Assembly: GCA_002726245.1 (NCBI GenBank)
Contig: PBSM01000317.1
Coordinates: 1-47,341 of the forward strand
DNA from: Planctomycetaceae bacterium
GTDB taxonomy: Bacteria; Planctomycetota; Planctomycetia; Pirellulales; Pirellulaceae
Length of the DNA: 47,341 nt
Direction: 5' to 3'
The notes under the pieces are model-generated. The model did no database searches. It was not told the origin of the DNA and was given only the letters and a program-made list of their open reading frames with translations. Shown here in pieces: positions 1 to 6,079 of this stretch. A program made the position numbers and the translations under genes. The stretch's first letter is position 1; the number at the start of each line of letters is the position of its first letter.

Positions 1-83
1 GTAGCCAGACAAGACATTCTTGAGATTCACCCATTCACAACAAATCATTTTTACCCTGTATTTTAAGGGGCAAAAGCACACAT

Positions 84-130
84 GCGAGAGTGGTGGAATT
101 GGCAGACACGCTAGAGACAGGTTCTGCTGG
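84..130 (+). pseudogene. 5' half of a tRNA-Leu gene (truncated)
   Basis: The stretch matches the acceptor 5' strand, D-arm and start of the anticodon arm of a bacterial tRNA-Leu (GCGAGAGTGGTGGAATTGGC, then AGACACGCTAGA). The anticodon region reads GACAGGT, which would give CAG, but the invariant U33 is an A. The 3' anticodon strand pairs poorly, and the variable arm, T-arm and 3' acceptor strand are absent. From about position 120 the sequence instead reads as the 3' part of a glycosyltransferase gene on the minus strand. It cannot make a functional tRNA. It is either a recombination scar at a tRNA target site or an assembly junction. Confidence 0.7.
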
Positions 131-572
131 ATCTGTTCGTAAGCCGCGCGGCGCACCAACAGAAATCCCGTCCCTGCGTAGAGGATCTCGGTTAGCCCGC
201 CTTCCTCACCAAAGATCAGCTTCTCGGTCCCCGGCATGACGTGGCAGGCCAAGACTCGACGGCCCTTCTGTGGATAGATGCCACAGACGATAGGTTGCTG
301 GTGTGACCGAAGCTTATCGATATCGTCGGGCTCGAAGCCGACGTCGGAATCGATCCACATGGTTTCCGCGAAGCCGTCGCCCAGAGCATCGGTCGCCATT
401 TGGTTGCGCCCTGGTCGATGGCGGAGTAGCCACGAACCCGGCGGACGGTGTAAACACGTCGTTCGAGTTCGAGAAGCGCCTGTTCGCAGGCAGGAGCGAG
501 CGCGCCGCCAATCGGAACAAGAACCACGCACTTCGCGGGATCACATGAGTTCTGCGACGGGGCTTCTGGCAA
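119..572 (-). pseudogene. glycosyltransferase (GT2-like) remnant, frameshifted and truncated
   Basis: On the minus strand the first frame reads a start VVLVPIGG followed by RRVRGYSAIDQG. After a missing base near 407-411 another frame continues NQMATDALGDGFAETMW, then IDSDVGFEPDDIDKL with an acidic DSD metal/nucleotide-sugar motif, then PIVCGIYPQKGRR and AGTGFLLVRR. This is the pattern of planctomycete hypothetical glycosyltransferases of GT-A fold. Joining the two frames gives a plausible protein whose 3' end is lost where the tRNA-Leu fragment begins (about 115-130). It lies just downstream of a broken sulfotransferase on the same strand, which suggests a former polysaccharide-modification locus. 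The single-base deletion could also be a sequencing error. Confidence 0.65.
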
Positions 573-583
573 CGAAGTCGTCG

Positions 584-1518
584 TTAGATCCGCAACAGAT
601 TCTTGCAGGGGGGGGGCGCAGCGTGATACGTTGTCGGATTCGTCGCGTCGCGCGAGGGTGAAGTGTACCCCAATGATTCAGCCAACTCTCCGATTACGTC
701 GTCAAACTCTGCCAATTCGGAGTCTGGAATGGCTGACAGCGGTGGTGGGCCGTCGGTCGGACGCACGGCGGCGGCTTCTTGATTGAGTTCAAAGCCGAGG
801 TAAGACTCAATTCGGTCGAAACGGCGGTCCTTTAGGTCTTCGTAGCGCACAAGCAATGCATCAAGTTGTTCCGCCTGCTGGACAAAGCTCTCGGCTGTTT
901 CTTTCCATATTTGTCCGAACAGCTTGGCCGTGACAGGTTGATCGGGCCAACGGTAGTACCATTTCCAGCTGGCGTTTCGCCGTGCGGCCCACGAGCGATA
1001 AGCATCGTACGGATTGCGGACCAGGAAGAGGAGTTTGCAGTTGGGATAAAGCAGCTTCAAGTAATGTGCATCGTCCGCGGACAGACGAACTTCTTTCAAT
1101 CCCCACCGCGTCGCTCCGGATTGCAACGCAGGTTCCTCGAAGAGACGGTTAAAGTATGCCCGGTGCGCGTTCAGGAGTGTTGCCACGTCGGGATAGAGAT
1201 TGGCCACAAAGCGAGTGCTCAGTACATCACACTTTGTTCCATCAAAGAAGAAATGCGGTTCTGGCCATTCGTTCGTAATACAACGAAGCGAATCAGCAAG
1301 TCGCGCACTCGGGAGGGCGTGCCCGTATGGCTCGCCCAGATCAAGGCAGGTGGCATGAGCAGCCGCTGTAACAACGTCGAGCCTGAACGCCAGCCTGCTG
1401 CCAACACGAAGATCGGGGACTTTGATGAATCATGCTCCCTGAGATCGGGCCATCGCTCGACAAGCGTTTTAATCGCCCGCAGCAAGGGCCGCGCCTTCGT
1501 GCTGTCGAGAATCGACAT
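584..1518 (-). pseudogene. sulfotransferase family protein, frameshifted
   Basis: The N-terminal frame (ATG at 1518, preceded by GAGGG at a 7-base spacing) contains VLAAGWRSGSTLLQRLL, the 5'-phosphosulfate-binding loop of PAPS-dependent sulfotransferases. Near 1335 one G is missing (TGGGCG where TGGGGCG is expected). The frame then changes and continues through GEPYGHALPS, FFFDGTKCD, YPDVATLLNAHRAYF, LLFLVRNPYDAYRSW (the 3'-phosphate-binding RNP-Y region) and LLVRYEDLKD to a stop at 584. Neither half alone would be active. The tail beyond ELAESLGY looks non-homologous. The enzyme would transfer sulfate to a carbohydrate or other acceptor. Frameshift in a short G run: real decay or assembly error. 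Confidence 0.75.
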
Positions 1519-1719
1519 AACTCTACCCTCTTCGCAACGTGATAAGACCATCTCCCGCATCCCTGCCCAGGAGATATCCGTGTCCTAGATCATCGGCAAC
1601 CGCCAGGCAACTACCCGAGCGGCTGAACTGCCGAAAGCGATACACCTGTTCTGCTGGCAATCGTTACGCGAGTCTGGTAGATTCTGGGCGCTGCAAGACC
1701 CTTTCAGAAGGGAAACCAC

Positions 1720-2199
1720 ATGACCAAACTGCTATACATCGTTCCCGAAAAATGCACCGGTTGTATGCAATGCGAGTTGGCTTGCTCGTGGGTACAAACG
1801 GGAACGTTCGCGCCGTCGAAGAGCCTCGTTCGCGTGAACGTCTTCGACGAGGAGGCAAGTTACGCGCCCTACACTTGCCTGCAGTGTGACGAGGCATGGT
1901 GCATGTCGGCATGTCCGGTGAACGCCATCGCGATCGACGAGCAAAGCGGTGCCAAAGTCGTGCTCGAACAGCTCTGCATCGGTTGCCATCTGTGCACGAT
2001 CGCGTGTCCGTTCGGAACGGTATTCACATTGCCCAAAACCGACAAAGCCTCGAAGTGCAATCTCTGCGGCGGTGATCCCGCGTGCGTGACGGCCTGCCCG
2101 ACGGATGCGATCGAGTTCGTGGATGGCGATCAAGCTGCCGACTGGTTCGGCCGTTGGACCGATCGGGTCAACTCGAATTACGTAGAAGCAATGAACTGA
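1720..2199 (+). CDS. four-cluster 4Fe-4S ferredoxin, HycB/AorA type electron-transfer subunit
   Basis: A 159-residue iron-sulfur protein with 16 cysteines in four groups: CTGCMQCELAC near residue 15, CLQCDEAWCMSACP near 54, CIGCHLCTIACP near 87 and CNLCGGDPACVTACP near 111. This is the arrangement of electron-transfer subunits of molybdo/tungsto-oxidoreductases (HycB, DmsB and AorA families), which pass electrons between a catalytic and a flavin subunit. An AAGGG ribosome-binding site lies 8 bases before the ATG. Downstream on the same strand are an FAD oxidoreductase (3051) and a MoaD-like protein (4547), the companions expected in an aldehyde oxidoreductase (AorABC) locus. The catalytic tungsten subunit expected between them is not present. 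A second copy of the gene's last ~26 bases occurs at 2653-2678. Confidence 0.9.
   Translation: MTKLLYIVPEKCTGCMQCELACSWVQTGTFAPSKSLVRVNVFDEEASYAPYTCLQCDEAWCMSACPVNAIAIDEQSGAKVVLEQLCIGCHLCTIACPFGTVFTLPKTDKASKCNLCGGDPACVTACPTDAIEFVDGDQAADWFGRWTDRVNSNYVEAMN
2172..2197 (+). repeat. direct repeat, copy 1 (3' end of the ferredoxin gene)
   Basis: Twenty-six bases, CTCGAATTACGTAGAAGCAA then TGAACT, encoding the ferredoxin tail SNYVEAMN-stop. They recur with two substitutions at 2653-2678. The two copies bracket the broken toxin-antitoxin pair. Confidence 0.85.
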
Positions 2200-2243
2200 T
2201 ATAATGGAGCGATCGGCTTCTCGTCGAACAAAGAGGATCGAAC

Positions 2244-2457
2244 ATGGCACACGTTCCGGAACAATTTGACTATACGCAACTGAGCGTCACTCAGAAGTTG
2301 GAGTTGATCGGCGACATCTGGGATAGCATCCCCGACGCCGCTCACGGCCGAGCAGAAAGCAATGCTTGAACGCCGCATGAGGGACTTCGAGGAGTCACCA
2401 GAGAAGTTTGTCAGTTGGGAAGAAGTGAAAAGAAAGCTTCTAGAAAACAGAAAATGA
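2244..2457 (+). pseudogene. addiction-module antitoxin (PF09720/TIGR02574-like), frameshifted
   Basis: The start ATG has an AGAGGA ribosome-binding site 6 bases upstream. The first frame reads SVTQKLELIGDIWDSIPDA, the signature N-terminus of the small addiction-module component family. Near 2335-2345 a single-base indel shifts the frame, and the family C-terminus continues as LTAEQKAMLERRMRDFEESP then FVSWEEVKRKLLENRK-stop. The stop overlaps the start of the toxin fragment by ATGA, as in intact ParDE-like operons. A TATAAT-like box at 2200-2205 could be the old -10 element, but no convincing -35 box is visible. As written, the protein would end prematurely after about 42 residues. Confidence 0.75.
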
Positions 2458-2652
2458 GCTTTAGGACTTGGCTACATGAAGAAGCGTCTGCCGAACTTGA
2501 AGAGTCGCAACGGTGGTATAACATCAAGCAAGCAGGCCGGGCTTGGTGATGAGTTCGTGGTTGCCGTTGCGGCGCAGATTGAAGTCATCAAGCAATCGCC
2601 GCAGCGATATGCGACGGTTTACAACGGAGCGCAACAAGTCCTTATGGACCGT
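2454..2652 (+). pseudogene. RelE/ParE-like toxin, frameshifted and truncated
   Basis: The ATG overlaps the antitoxin stop by ATGA. The first frame reads WLHEEASAELEESQRWYNIK, the typical ParE-family opening, and stops at a TGA after AGRAW. One extra G in the CCGGG run near 2537-2541 would explain this: the next frame continues GLGDEFVVAVAAQIEVI then QSPQRYATVYNGAQQVLM. The family's last ~30 residues are then missing, because at about 2645 the sequence turns into a copy of the ferredoxin tail. Frameshifted and cut, the gene should be dead. It would have encoded an mRNA endonuclease or gyrase-targeting toxin. Confidence 0.75.
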
Positions 2653-2678
2653 CTCGAATTACGTGGAAGCAAGGAACT
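2653..2678 (+). repeat. direct repeat, copy 2 (ferredoxin tail remnant)
   Basis: Matches 2172-2197 at 24 of 26 bases. In the matching frame it still reads SNYVEARN-stop, against SNYVEAMN-stop in the ferredoxin gene. The upstream codons (W-T-V) also resemble the ferredoxin W-T-D-R-V-N with gaps. It is therefore a genuine partial duplicate of the gene end, left on the far side of the toxin-antitoxin remnant. Confidence 0.8.
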
Positions 2679-2684
2679 AGTTCG

Positions 2685-3011
2685 ATGGACGCGCAGAATC
2701 CGTACAACCCACCCCAAGAGCCAAACCCATTCCTGGAAGAGATCCATGATCCAGTAGATCAGGCGAGGATCGAAGAAGCAGCGAAACGTCTTGTGAAGGA
2801 AAAACAAGACAAGAGCACTGCGTTGCAGTTGTTCTTGACTGGCTTGATCGGCTGCTTCGCGCCAATTCTGGCAATCTACGGATTGGTATTCCTGCTCCGA
2901 AGACCTCATCCGTTTCCGCGGAAAGGCTTGGCGATAGCAGGCACGGTGCTGCATTTCATTTGGTCCGGCTTGTTGGTGCTGAGCATTCTGATGAGCGCGG
3001 CTGCCGGATAG
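2685..3011 (+). CDS. small membrane protein, function unknown
   Basis: A 108-residue protein. The first ~45 residues are polar, with the proline-rich opening DAQNPYNPPQEPNPF typical of small planctomycete membrane proteins. Two hydrophobic segments follow, about residues 47-70 (ALQLFLTGLIGCFAPILAIY and onward) and 83-106 (LAIAGTVLHFIWSGLLVLS), joined by a basic RRPHPFPRKG loop. AAGGA lies 9 bases before the ATG. It sits between the ferredoxin tail copy and the FAD oxidoreductase, and its relation to redox metabolism is unknown. No recognised domain. Confidence 0.7.
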   Translation: MDAQNPYNPPQEPNPFLEEIHDPVDQARIEEAAKRLVKEKQDKSTALQLFLTGLIGCFAPILAIYGLVFLLRRPHPFPRKGLAIAGTVLHFIWSGLLVLSILMSAAAG

Positions 3012-3050
3012 CAAGCGAGATTTCGCTTTCGCGAGGAAGGATGAAGCCTA

Positions 3051-4430
3051 ATGAGTCATAACATCATCATCGGTGGCGGCCCGGCCGCGACGAACTGTAT
3101 CGAAGCGATTCGCGACTACGACACCGAGTCGAAGATCACACTGATCTGCGACGAACCTGCTCACTCGCGTATGGCGTTGCCGTATTGGTTGGCTGGCAAC
3201 ATTCCTCGCGAACATACCCACACCGCGGACGACGCTTACTTCCAAGCGCAAGGCGTCGAAGCTCGCATCGGCAATCGCGTGGTGAAGGTCGATCCGAGCA
3301 GTAACTCCGTCGCGCTCGATGACGGCAGTTCACTCGATTTCGATAACCTATTGATCGCGACTGGTTCTTCGCCGTTGGCTCCGCCGATTCCAGGGACGGA
3401 CTTGCCAGGCGTGCAGCCGCTCTGGACGTTAGCCCACACCGAGAGTGCGCTCAAAGCAGCCGAAGGCATGGAAGAGCCGCGCGTCGTGCTCGTCGGTGCC
3501 GGCTTCATCGGCTTCATCATGCTGAACGCGATGTTCAAGCGTGGTTGGAATCTGTCGGTTGTCGAGCGAGAATCGCATGTCTTGCCGCGAATGCTCGATG
3601 CGACATCAGCAGGGATGGTTGAAAGCTGGCTCGGCTCGCAAGGCGTGAACGTCCACGCTGGAACAACCGTGCAAGAAATCAAACGAGGTGACAGCGATAC
3701 GAGAGTTGTTCAGCTCGACAACGGCAGTCAGATCGAAGCCGACATCGTGATCATCGCGACCGGCATCAAAGCGAATCTGGATCTGATTGACGGCTCGGGC
3801 ATTGAGACAGATCAAGGCATCTTAGTGAACGACCAGATGCGGACCAACTTCTCGAACATCTATGCTGCCGGCGACATCGCGCAAGGTCCCGTGCTGTTCG
3901 GCGATGACCGTGCCGTCCACGCGATCCAACCAACAGCCGTTGATCACGGACGCGTCGCCGGCGCGAACATGGCCGGTCTGGAAGTCCACTATCCTGGCAG
4001 CTTGTTGATGAACATTGTCGATATCTGCGGTCTGCAAGGAGCAAGCTTCGGGGCTTGGGACGATCCTAATGCCGAGGCCATGACGATCGCAAATCCGAGC
4101 GGATCGATTTACCGAAAGTTGCTTTGGCGCGAAGACCAGCTTGTCGGTGCAATCTTCACCGGCCGCCCGGACGACATGGGGATGCTGACCGACGTTGGCA
4201 TGGTGAAAGGGATTCTGCAAACGCAGACGGCGCTTGGTCCCTGGAAGCAGTATCTGTCGGAGAATCCGTTCGACATCCGCCGAGCGTACATCGGTGCCGG
4301 CGTCGCTCAGAAACTTGTCGGCAGCACGCTGCTCGGTCGCCCCACGAAAGACCGTAAGTACAAATTCGGTGGCACCAAGGTGGAAACGCCGATTAGTCCA
4401 TCGCACGCCACGTTCGTGGGAACGAAGTAA
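3051..4430 (+). CDS. FAD/NAD(P)-dependent oxidoreductase, AorC-like
   Basis: A 459-residue pyridine-nucleotide-disulfide-reductase-fold flavoprotein. The N-terminal FAD dinucleotide motif is IIGGGPAATNCIEAI (residues 5-19). The mid-chain ATGSSP and the NAD(P) motif VVLVGAGFIGF (about 145-155) are present, and the second FAD motif is NIYAAGDIAQ (about 268-277). There is no redox-active CxxxxC, so it belongs with nitrite-reductase / ferredoxin-NAD reductase-like enzymes, not with disulfide reductases. An AGGAAGGA site precedes the ATG. With the four-cluster ferredoxin upstream and MoaD downstream it is best explained as the NADH-linked flavin subunit (AorC type) of a tungsten aldehyde oxidoreductase. 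Substrate and catalytic partner are not seen. Confidence 0.85.
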   Translation: MSHNIIIGGGPAATNCIEAIRDYDTESKITLICDEPAHSRMALPYWLAGNIPREHTHTADDAYFQAQGVEARIGNRVVKVDPSSNSVALDDGSSLDFDNLLIATGSSPLAPPIPGTDLPGVQPLWTLAHTESALKAAEGMEEPRVVLVGAGFIGFIMLNAMFKRGWNLSVVERESHVLPRMLDATSAGMVESWLGSQGVNVHAGTTVQEIKRGDSDTRVVQLDNGSQIEADIVIIATGIKANLDLIDGSGIETDQGILVNDQMRTNFSNIYAAGDIAQGPVLFGDDRAVHAIQPTAVDHGRVAGANMAGLEVHYPGSLLMNIVDICGLQGASFGAWDDPNAEAMTIANPSGSIYRKLLWREDQLVGAIFTGRPDDMGMLTDVGMVKGILQTQTALGPWKQYLSENPFDIRRAYIGAGVAQKLVGSTLLGRPTKDRKYKFGGTKVETPISPSHATFVGTK

Positions 4431-4431
4431 A

Positions 4432-4507
4432 GTAGGTCCCGCGAGCCGAGTGGGACTTGCATCGCGCGCCATGGTCTCTCAGATCCCGCTCGGCTCGCGG
4501 GACCTAC
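4432..4507. repeat. palindromic repeat, GTAGGTCCC family, copy 1
   Basis: Starts with GTAGGTCCCGCGAGCCGAG and ends with CTCGGCTCGCGGGACCTAC, forming a hairpin with nearly complementary arms of about 20 bases. It begins immediately after the TAA of the oxidoreductase. Other copies: 16602-16680 (inside a coding sequence) and 42989-43050. Confidence 0.85.
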
Positions 4508-4546
4508 TCTGGTGCTTCCAGCCTCAGCTTCGCACGCAAGCTCAGA

Positions 4547-4774
4547 ATGAAGATCCAACTCAAATTGATGGGCGTCCTCAAAGATAAGACGCCTGAAGAC
4601 GGTTCGCTCGAACTGGTCGATGGTTCCACGGTCGAAGATACACTTCGGGCACTCGACATCGACACCGAGCGTGTGCAAGTGTTTACAGTGAACGGTTCGT
4701 TGGAACGCGATCGAGCGCGCGTCCTCGCGGAGGGCGACGAACTGTCGGTGATCCCGCCTGTCGGAGGCGGCTAG
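4547..4774 (+). CDS. MoaD/ThiS family sulfur-carrier protein
   Basis: A 75-residue beta-grasp protein. It opens MKIQLKLMGVLKD and ends with the diglycine tail PPVGGG, the C-terminus that is adenylylated and thiocarboxylated in MoaD-type carriers. These carriers donate sulfur to molybdopterin in molybdenum/tungsten cofactor synthesis. The start at 4547 is chosen because upstream in-frame codons lie within the palindromic repeat; its ribosome-binding site is weak. The position 3' of a ferredoxin and FAD reductase fits a dedicated cofactor-assembly factor for an AOR-type enzyme. Confidence 0.85.
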   Translation: MKIQLKLMGVLKDKTPEDGSLELVDGSTVEDTLRALDIDTERVQVFTVNGSLERDRARVLAEGDELSVIPPVGGG

Positions 4775-4788
4775 GAGGCGGCGCGCCA

Positions 4789-5400
4789 ATGACCGACGAA
4801 AACCCGCGCCACGAGCCCGCTCGCAAGCTCCCGCAGTTTGGGATCGCCGCGCTGCTATGGACAACGTTCGTCATTGGCTTCGCGTTGTCCTATCTGAGAA
4901 CGCTCGGATCGGCCGACGTCTTCCTTAACGGAATCCTGGCAATCGGAATCGCTTTGGTATCCGGCGTCGCAATCGGTGCGTGCTTTGGACGCATCGCCGA
5001 CGCAACGTATTGGTCGTTAATGATCACCGCGGCCGCATACCTGTCAGTAGCGGCTGATCGAGCTTATGGGCCGATATTCCACCTCGCTTGGGCCAGCGCC
5101 GGTGCTGCCTCCGGCTCGTTCAGCGGGGCGATTCCGGCATCACGAGTCAGACTCCAAATCGTTGCGGCAAGCCTCGCCTCAGGCGTTGTGATGCTGCTCT
5201 TTGCGCCAGCTTTGAACACACGTCCCGACTTCGTCTTCGATCTAGTCGCGGCCCCCATAATCGGCGTGCTTGTGGCCATACTCGTACAGCTCATCTCCTG
5301 GTTGGAACGCAAGAGCTACACGCCTCGCTATGTCACGGCATCGTGGCTGCTGTTAGCCGTGATTGTGGGTAATCTGCTCGTCCCGGTCGTCTTGTCATGA
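4789..5400 (+). CDS. multi-pass membrane protein, function unknown
   Basis: A 203-residue protein with a short polar N-terminus (MTDENPRHEPARKLPQF) and about six hydrophobic segments. They begin around residues 17 (IAALLWTTFVIGFALSYL), 44, 76, 120, 148 and 184, and the last ends in VVLS at the C-terminus. It starts 14 bases after the MoaD stop, so it may be co-transcribed. The opening QFGIAALLW resembles small planctomycete membrane proteins found beside many unrelated genes. No catalytic motif was recognised. Confidence 0.7.
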   Translation: MTDENPRHEPARKLPQFGIAALLWTTFVIGFALSYLRTLGSADVFLNGILAIGIALVSGVAIGACFGRIADATYWSLMITAAAYLSVAADRAYGPIFHLAWASAGAASGSFSGAIPASRVRLQIVAASLASGVVMLLFAPALNTRPDFVFDLVAAPIIGVLVAILVQLISWLERKSYTPRYVTASWLLLAVIVGNLLVPVVLS

Positions 5401-5413
5401 CGCACAAGTAACA

Positions 5414-5788
5414 TCACAAACTGCCAAACAAGTCGATCACAACCGCCGAATCATCCTTGACTCCCTCTGCGTTGACTTCCCGCGCCAACTCCTTAGCCGT
5501 TCGCTCAATGTAATCGCCTGCAGCCTCTCGGTACATCTCGCCGTAATGGCCAAGCCGCTCCTCCACGTACCGCTCGCGATCATGTGGGGCCAGGTTCGGC
5601 TTTAGGGCATCAACCAAGTCAGCCGCTTTACCCTCGGCCCAATCCAAGGCTCGTCCGGCATCGACGGCATGTTGCGACCCGCGATCCTGCATCGTCATCC
5701 CGGCTCCCGCGAACAACAGCCAGACCACCGCTATGACACCCAACGTTTCTACTGCAACTGCCCGCACTGCTTTCCAGATAAGACGCAT
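5414..5788 (-). CDS. single-pass membrane or exported protein, function unknown
   Basis: A 124-residue protein beginning MRLIWKAVRAVAVETLGVIA, with one hydrophobic helix (residues ~8-30) and a charged, helical remainder rich in D, E, R and A. The start at 5788 is preferred over upstream in-frame starts because AGGGAG lies 6 bases before it and the hydrophobic segment then sits at the very N-terminus. It is convergent with the membrane protein ending at 5400. It is not recognised. The 291 bases up to 6080 hold no convincing gene. Confidence 0.6.
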   Translation of the reverse strand: MRLIWKAVRAVAVETLGVIAVVWLLFAGAGMTMQDRGSQHAVDAGRALDWAEGKAADLVDALKPNLAPHDRERYVEERLGHYGEMYREAAGDYIERTAKELAREVNAEGVKDDSAVVIDLFGSL

Positions 5789-6079
5789 CGTTGAACTCCC
5801 TAAAGACCACAAGGCAGAACGCCTCGGAAGATGTGCTGTAACCAATCCGTTCGGCATAATCGTACGCAAGCAACGTGCCAAGGCCGCAAATTCCTTCCAG
5901 AACGGCTGCCTAAAGGAGGACCGATACGAGAGTTATGGCTCCGCGGGCACCAAACGACTCTCTCCCGATTCCGTGTAAAACTTGGCTGCCAGCGTCACCA
6001 AGTATGTAGTTTCGCGCAGCCTGCGGGGTTGCCGGGACTCACCTGTCAGCCTCGTGGGTCGTGAGATACAACAGGCGAC

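Noticed and set aside
278..1588. Plus-strand open frames at 278-661 and 866-1588
   Set aside because: They are shadows of the minus-strand glycosyltransferase and sulfotransferase remnants and contain no family features of their own.
2200..2205. TATAAT as a promoter -10 box for the toxin-antitoxin pair
   Set aside because: No matching -35 hexamer 16-18 bases upstream, and the pair is dead. It is mentioned in the antitoxin entry only.
5923..6010. Possible 24-codon ORF after AAAGGAGGA near 5916
   Set aside because: It is short, has no recognisable features, and lies in sequence upstream of the helicase. It is more likely chance.
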